Below are positions 14,179 through 20,335 of a stretch of 20,335 nucleotides of DNA, one piece after another. The translations under genes were made by a program, and so were the position numbers. Positions within the stretch are counted from its first letter, which is position 1. Every line of letters starts with the position of its first letter. This stretch comes from Propionibacteriaceae bacterium (GTDB lineage Bacteria; Actinomycetota; Actinomycetes; Propionibacteriales; Propionibacteriaceae). The stretch lies in contig JAITED010000030.1 of assembly GCA_031282235.1 (NCBI GenBank), positions 1 to 20,335 of the forward strand, read 5' to 3'. The notes under the pieces are model-generated. The model saw only the letters and a list, made by a program, of their open reading frames with translations, did no database searches and was not told the DNA's origin.

Positions 14179-14625
14179 TTACGCCGCCGTTACTGTAACT
14201 TCGACGTGAGCCGTTACCGCATCCGTCAATTTGACGCCTACGGTGTGCTTACCTACCGCCTTGATTGGTTTAATCACCGCGATAGCGCGCTTGTCTACCA
14301 CCGGGCCACCGGCCTTTTTGATAGCTTGCGCCAACGTTGCAGTGGTGACGGAACCGAACAGTGCGCCAGAGGCGGCGGCGCGAGCCGACACCTGCACTTT
14401 GAGGTTTTCAATCTGCTCCCGCAGAGTGGTGGCGTGGGCGTTGTCGCGGACACCCCGCGCATCCCGCGCCCGTTTTATGCCCTCAATCTGCTTTTCGGCA
14501 CCGCGGGTGTAGTTGATGGCTTTGCCTTGCGGCACTAGGAAGTTACGTCCGTAACCATCCTTGACCTCAACAACGTCCCCGGCGAGACCGAGTTTGGAGA
14601 TATTAGTGGTAAGAATCAGTTTCAT
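14179..14625 (-). CDS. rplI: 50S ribosomal protein L9
   Basis: 148 residues, the normal L9 length. The N-terminal domain is clear (MKLILTTNISKLGLAGDVVEV, then YGRNFLVPQGKA near residues 26-37). A long connecting helix follows, then the C-terminal RNA-binding domain ending in HVEVTVTAA. L9 binds 23S rRNA at the base of the L1 stalk. The ATG at 14625 has AAGG eight bases upstream and lies 21 bases after rpsR. It is the last gene of the rpsF-ssb-rpsR-rplI operon. An in-frame, degenerate copy of its last ten codons lies 78 bases downstream (see findings). Confidence 0.97.
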   Translation of the reverse strand: MKLILTTNISKLGLAGDVVEVKDGYGRNFLVPQGKAINYTRGAEKQIEGIKRARDARGVRDNAHATTLREQIENLKVQVSARAAASGALFGSVTTATLAQAIKKAGGPVVDKRAIAVIKPIKAVGKHTVGVKLTDAVTAHVEVTVTAA

Positions 14626-14646
14626 GTCGCGTACCTTGCCTTACTC

Positions 14647-14889
14647 TCAACGCACCGTGGAAGCATACGGCAACAAGGCCAGCTCCCGTGCGTTCTTGAC
14701 AGCGAGCGCAATCTTGCGTTGATCTTGCACGCTGAGCCCGGTGACCCGACGGGCGCGAATCTTGCCGCGCTCCGAGATGAACCTGCGCAGCAGCGCAATG
14801 TCCTTATAATCGACCGCGCCGATACGGACGGCCTTTACTGGGAGATATTTAAGTTTCCTGTTCGCGGGCTTTCGCTGCGGACCGGCCAT
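14647..14889 (-). CDS. rpsR: 30S ribosomal protein S18, cysteine-free form
   Basis: 80 residues. The core VDYKDIALLRRFISERGKI and RARRVTG and the end NARELALLPYASTVR are unmistakable S18. S18 pairs with S6 on the 30S platform. The N-terminus contains no cysteine: where zinc-binding S18 has C-x-F-C, this protein has hydrophobic residues (KLKYLPVKAVRIGAVDYKD), and the usual N-C-V-Q is L-S-V-Q. It is therefore the zinc-independent (C-minus) type, although it occupies the main ribosomal operon. The ATG at 14889 has AAAGGAG seven bases upstream. Confidence 0.97.
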   Translation of the reverse strand: MAGPQRKPANRKLKYLPVKAVRIGAVDYKDIALLRRFISERGKIRARRVTGLSVQDQRKIALAVKNARELALLPYASTVR

Positions 14890-14916
14890 TATGGTGCTCC
14901 TTTATTTTGGTTGAGC

Positions 14917-14932
14917 CCGACTTTTAAGTCGG
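14917..14932 (-). other. Hairpin in the ssb-rpsR gap
   Basis: CCGACTT and AAGTCGG form a perfect 7-bp stem with a two-base loop, within the 106-base gap between ssb and rpsR and about 10 bases upstream of the rpsR ribosome-binding site. There is no T-run after it on the minus strand, so a terminator is unlikely; an mRNA processing or stabilising role fits better. Confidence 0.45.
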
Positions 14933-14995
14933 AATGGTGGTTTATTTCTATGTTTAATTGGCATCTCGACGCGGTTACGTCAAGGTGCTTGCGGC

Positions 14996-15493
14996 TCAGA
15001 ACGGGGGTTCGTCGCTTTGAGCGTTGGCCCACGGGTCGGCTACCGGAGCCGCCTGTGCAGCGCCGCTACCCCAGTTGGAACCGCCGCCGTTGCCGCCGCT
15101 CCAACCGGAACCTCCGCCTTGGCCGCCGCCGGACTGCCTAGTCACCTTGGCGGTGGCGTAACGCAGTGCGGGGCCGATTTCGTCAACCTCAATCTCGAAA
15201 GCTGTACGGCGTTCGCCGTCACGACCCTCGTAGTTGCGGGAACGAAGCCGACCAGTGACAATGACGCGCATCCCCTTGGTGAGGGTTTCTGCGACGTTCT
15301 CGGCGTACTGCCGCCAGACGGCGCACGACAGAAATAGGGTGTCGCCATCCTTCCACTCGCCGCTGGCGCGGTCGAGAGTACGCGGGGTGGCAGCCACTGT
15401 GAAGTTGGCGACTGCTGCGCCTTGGGGGGTAAACCGAAGCTCCGGGTCGGCGGTGAGATTGCCGATGATTGTGATAGGGGGTTCGCCTGCCAT
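14996..15493 (-). CDS. ssb: Single-stranded DNA-binding protein
   Basis: 165 residues. The OB-fold occupies about 1-115 (PITIIGNLTADPELRFTPQG, then FLSCAVWRQYAENVAETLTKG and VTGRLRSRNYE). A flexible Gly/Ser-rich tail follows, ending in the acidic tip DEPPF that SSB uses to recruit repair and replication proteins. This layout is typical of actinobacterial SSB. The ATG at 15493 has only a weak purine-rich site upstream. The 232-base gap between rpsF and ssb contains two DnaA boxes, so ssb may have its own, replication-linked control. Confidence 0.97.
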   Translation of the reverse strand: MAGEPPITIIGNLTADPELRFTPQGAAVANFTVAATPRTLDRASGEWKDGDTLFLSCAVWRQYAENVAETLTKGMRVIVTGRLRSRNYEGRDGERRTAFEIEVDEIGPALRYATAKVTRQSGGGQGGGSGWSGGNGGGSNWGSGAAQAAPVADPWANAQSDEPPF

Positions 15494-15615
15494 TTTTACT
15501 ACCTACTTTGTTATGTTTAGTTGGTTGTAGAAGTGCTGATTACTCAGTGACTCCTTTATGTGATGCCTATATCCTGCCAGCTATCACTGACACTGAACCG
15601 AGAAATCTGCCCAAT

Positions 15616-15624
15616 TGTGGATAA
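15616..15624 (-). promoter_or_regulatory. DnaA box 1 (perfect consensus)
   Basis: The minus strand reads TTATCCACA, the strict consensus for the replication initiator DnaA. It lies in the AT-rich rpsF-ssb gap, about 120 bases upstream of ssb, in the same orientation as box 2. Confidence 0.75.
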
Positions 15625-15645
15625 CTCAGATATGTCAGTTTTGCC

Positions 15646-15654
15646 TGTGGATAA
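15646..15654 (-). promoter_or_regulatory. DnaA box 2 (perfect consensus)
   Basis: A second TTATCCACA on the minus strand, exactly 30 bp from box 1 (close to three helical turns), so two DnaA molecules would bind the same face of the helix. See findings. Confidence 0.75.
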
Positions 15655-15725
15655 CTAACCAATGTCGCTTAAATGTGCTATAGGAGAACCGCGGTTTTCC
15701 GCAAGCGCAACAAGCGTATTAGCAG

Positions 15726-16016
15726 TTATTTGGCATCGGTGCGCATCACCTTAGTCCGCATAACCTGTTCCTCAATCGTTAGGAGACGATCCATCTCCTG
15801 CACGACAGCGGGTTCACAAGTCACGTTGACTACGACGTACGTACCCTCAGACTTCTTATTTATCGGATAGGCCAACTTGCGGCGACCCCAGAAATCGGTA
15901 CTGTCAACAGTACCTTTCCCATCGGTAATCACTTTGAGGTACTTACTCACCAACGGCTCGACCTGACGGTCGTCAACATCCGGGCTGATTATTACCATGA
16001 TTTCGTACTTACGCAT
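15726..16016 (-). CDS. rpsF: 30S ribosomal protein S6
   Basis: 96 residues, normal for S6. The start MRKYEIMVIISPDVDD and the segment DFWGRRKLAYPINKKSEGTY are diagnostic. S6 forms a heterodimer with S18 on the 30S platform. The ATG at 16016 follows a strong AAGGAGGT site 12 bases upstream. It is the first gene of the rpsF-ssb-rpsR-rplI operon. The leader can fold so that this site pairs with an upstream CCUCCU, consistent with S6:S18 feedback control. Confidence 0.97.
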   Translation of the reverse strand: MRKYEIMVIISPDVDDRQVEPLVSKYLKVITDGKGTVDSTDFWGRRKLAYPINKKSEGTYVVVNVTCEPAVVQEMDRLLTIEEQVMRTKVMRTDAK

Positions 16017-16029
16017 TCGCTGTGCTCCA

Positions 16030-16075
16030 CCTCCTTCGGACTTGGGCGGCCACGGGCGATTCCCGTGGCAGGAGG
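16030..16075 (-). promoter_or_regulatory. Candidate S6:S18 ribosomal-protein leader
   Basis: In the mRNA, CCUCCU (16075-16070) can pair perfectly with AGGAGG (16035-16030), the rpsF ribosome-binding site. Directly inside is a perfect 8-bp hairpin (16062-16069 with 16049-16056). On its 3' side is an unpaired 13-base segment starting CGCCC, with C-C-G formed at the hairpin exit and again before the AGGAGG. Known S6:S18 leaders carry a C-C-G recognised by S6:S18 next to a hairpin. The fit is by eye; no covariance model was run. Confidence 0.5.
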
Positions 16076-16160
16076 GCGTATGCTCCCACCTTTACGGCGG
16101 ACGCCTCACTCTACCGCATCGCGCTAAGTGTCTAAAATCGGGTGCCACCCCATCCATCCA

Positions 16161-16197
16161 AGCCCCCTTCCCCGAAGGGGTAGAGGCGCAGCCTGAC
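16161..16197. repeat. Half unit of the CCCCCTTC repeat (diverged)
   Basis: It starts AGCCCCCTTC, has a shortened CCCCTTC-type hairpin, and ends GGCGCAGCCTGAC, matching one arm of the full element. Eight bases separate it from the full copy at 16206, as a half unit accompanies the full copy near 12147. Between here and rpsF there is no gene. Confidence 0.75.
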
Positions 16198-16205
16198 TCC
16201 TTTGA

Positions 16206-16316
16206 AGCCCCCTTCTTGAAGGGGGTGGCAGGCGTAAGCCTGACGGGGGTTATCTTCCCGCACCGCTCACCAATAACCCCCGCCGACTTCGTCGGCACCC
16301 CCTTCGAGAAGGGGGC

Positions 16317-16317
<1 letters not shown>
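16206..16317 (-). repeat. 112-bp inverted-repeat element, copy 2
   Basis: Read on the minus strand, this element aligns with copy 1 (12147-12258) over its full 112 bp at close to 90% identity, including the unpaired centre (TTGGTGAGC...GAAGA). Its outermost base is shared with the mfd stop codon. The second hairpin differs from copy 1 by paired changes (GCCGAC/GTCGGC instead of GCCGCC/GGCGGC), so base pairing is kept. It probably forms the 3' end of the mfd transcript. Confidence 0.85.
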
Positions 16318-19895
<3,578 letters not shown>

Positions 19896-20010
19896 CCGCC
19901 CATCCTAGTCTCTCCACCGTCACTACACCCGTATAGCAGTTTTCCCCCGCCATCTCTCGTCCTTTCGCTCCCCATCTCTCCTCTCCCCACCTCCGGATCC
20001 GCCTCTCCAC

Positions 20011-20088
20011 CTCTCCCTCTCCCCCCCCTCATCTCCCTTTCCCCTCTCCCCTCCCGAACAAAGGGGGACGGAGGTTTACGTATCCTTT
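20011..20088. repeat. Tandem direct repeat, unit 1
   Basis: A 78-bp unit beginning CTCTCCCTCTCCCCCC and ending GGTTTACGTATCCTTT, repeated seven bases later. Inside is CCCGAACAAAGGGGG, a short hairpin with a six- to eight-base loop. It differs from unit 2 mostly in the length of its C-runs. Confidence 0.75.
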
Positions 20089-20095
20089 CCTCCCA

Positions 20096-20168
20096 CTCTC
20101 CCTCTCCCCCCATCTCCCTCACCCCTCTCTCCCCCGAACAAAAGGGGGCGGGGGTTTACGTATCCTTT
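20096..20168. repeat. Tandem direct repeat, unit 2
   Basis: A 73-bp unit with the same start and end as unit 1 and the hairpin CCCCC-GAACAAAA-GGGGG, followed by CGGGGGTTTA. That ending recalls the CGGGGGTTA of the 112-bp elements, so the families may be related. It ends 36 bases before the DUF2786-type start. Confidence 0.75.
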
Positions 20169-20204
20169 AGCGCTAGATTTTTGTGTCTAGTAGAGTGGGG
20201 CAAC

Positions 20205-20335
20205 GTGGGGGTTGAAAATCGGATTCGCGCTTTGATGGCGCACGCGGAATCTGCGGCGCTGCTGGGCAACGCGCAGGAGGCCGCCGCGTATCAGGAGAAA
20301 GCCCTCAATCTGATGTCGGAGCACGCCGTTACTCA
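20205..20335 (+). CDS. DUF2786-type protein, N-terminal fragment
   Basis: An open frame of 43 codons from GTG at 20205 to the window end. It contains NRIRALMAHAESAAL and, after a Gly-Asn-Ala-Gln-Glu-Ala segment, KALNLMSEHAV. This matches the DUF2786 pattern: R-I-R-x-L-x-x-x-A-E-S, then E-A-x-A-Y, then a helix ending L-M. The function of DUF2786 is unknown. The ribosome-binding site is weak (GAGTGGGG). The CTAGA...TCTAG palindrome just upstream (20173-20190) could be an operator. The gene is divergent from mfd. Confidence 0.65.
   Translation, partial: MGVENRIRALMAHAESAALLGNAQEAAAYQEKALNLMSEHAVT

Larger units (their letters stand above)
19953..20168. other. Pyrimidine-rich intergenic tract upstream of mfd
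   Basis: The plus strand is almost pure C and T over most of this stretch, so the mfd-sense strand carries many G-runs of three or more separated by one to seven bases. The 309-base gap between mfd and the divergent DUF2786-type gene holds this tract, a two-copy direct repeat (listed separately) and no open frame I would accept. Confidence 0.7.

Noticed and set aside
15494..15725. The rpsF-ssb gap as the chromosome origin
   Set aside because: Only two DnaA boxes are present, with no box cluster, no clear unwinding element and no dnaA, dnaN or rpmH nearby. A regulatory or titration site is the more modest reading.

Overview
The window looks like the chromosome of an anaerobic or facultatively anaerobic, fairly GC-rich actinobacterium. 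The reasons are the rpsF-ssb-rpsR-rplI order, an SSB with a Gly-rich tail ending in an acidic tip, frequent GTG starts, a MMPL-type exporter, and a pyruvate:ferredoxin oxidoreductase (PFOR) in place of any visible pyruvate dehydrogenase. A host-associated Actinomycetaceae-like lineage would fit, but that is inference; no marker here fixes the genus.

Layout. Positions 1-131 hold the start of an unrecognised minus-strand gene, followed by a tRNA-Arg(CCU). A minus-strand group runs from 3426 down to 348: an MMPL/RND transporter, a 98-residue unknown protein and a GNAT acetyltransferase. A tRNA-Thr(UGU) and a small two-helix membrane protein lead into the main feature, a two-gene plus-strand operon at 4341-12100. 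A MatC-type carboxylate carrier (12359-13843) converges on this operon across a cluster of hairpin repeats with a strong terminator. The ribosomal/replication operon rpsF-ssb-rpsR-rplI follows on the minus strand (16016 to 14179), then mfd (19895 to 16317, minus). A pyrimidine-rich repeat region separates mfd from a divergent DUF2786-type gene cut by the window end.

The most interesting system is the 4341-12100 operon. Its first gene encodes a giant PFOR of about 1672 residues, against roughly 1200 normally. It has insertions between its iron-sulfur motifs, a coiled-coil insertion inside the TPP domain, and a C-terminal single-cluster ferredoxin-like domain on an Ala/Gly/Thr-rich tether. The second gene overlaps it by four bases. 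It encodes a single-chain fusion of the two subunits of the electron-bifurcating enzyme NfnAB (GltD/SudA-like plus SudB-like), with a new N-terminal extension and a Cys-to-Asp change at a predicted cluster ligand. Together they suggest a dedicated machine that oxidises a 2-oxoacid (probably pyruvate) and passes electrons through a built-in ferredoxin to NAD(P), possibly by bifurcation.

Non-coding signals worth noting are: two perfect DnaA boxes exactly 30 bp apart between rpsF and ssb; a candidate S6:S18 autoregulatory leader that pairs with the rpsF ribosome-binding site; two 112-bp inverted-repeat elements with compensatory changes, directly behind the stop codons of the Nfn-like gene and mfd; an in-frame echo of the rplI tail; and a G-rich (mfd-sense) tract with G-quadruplex potential upstream of mfd.
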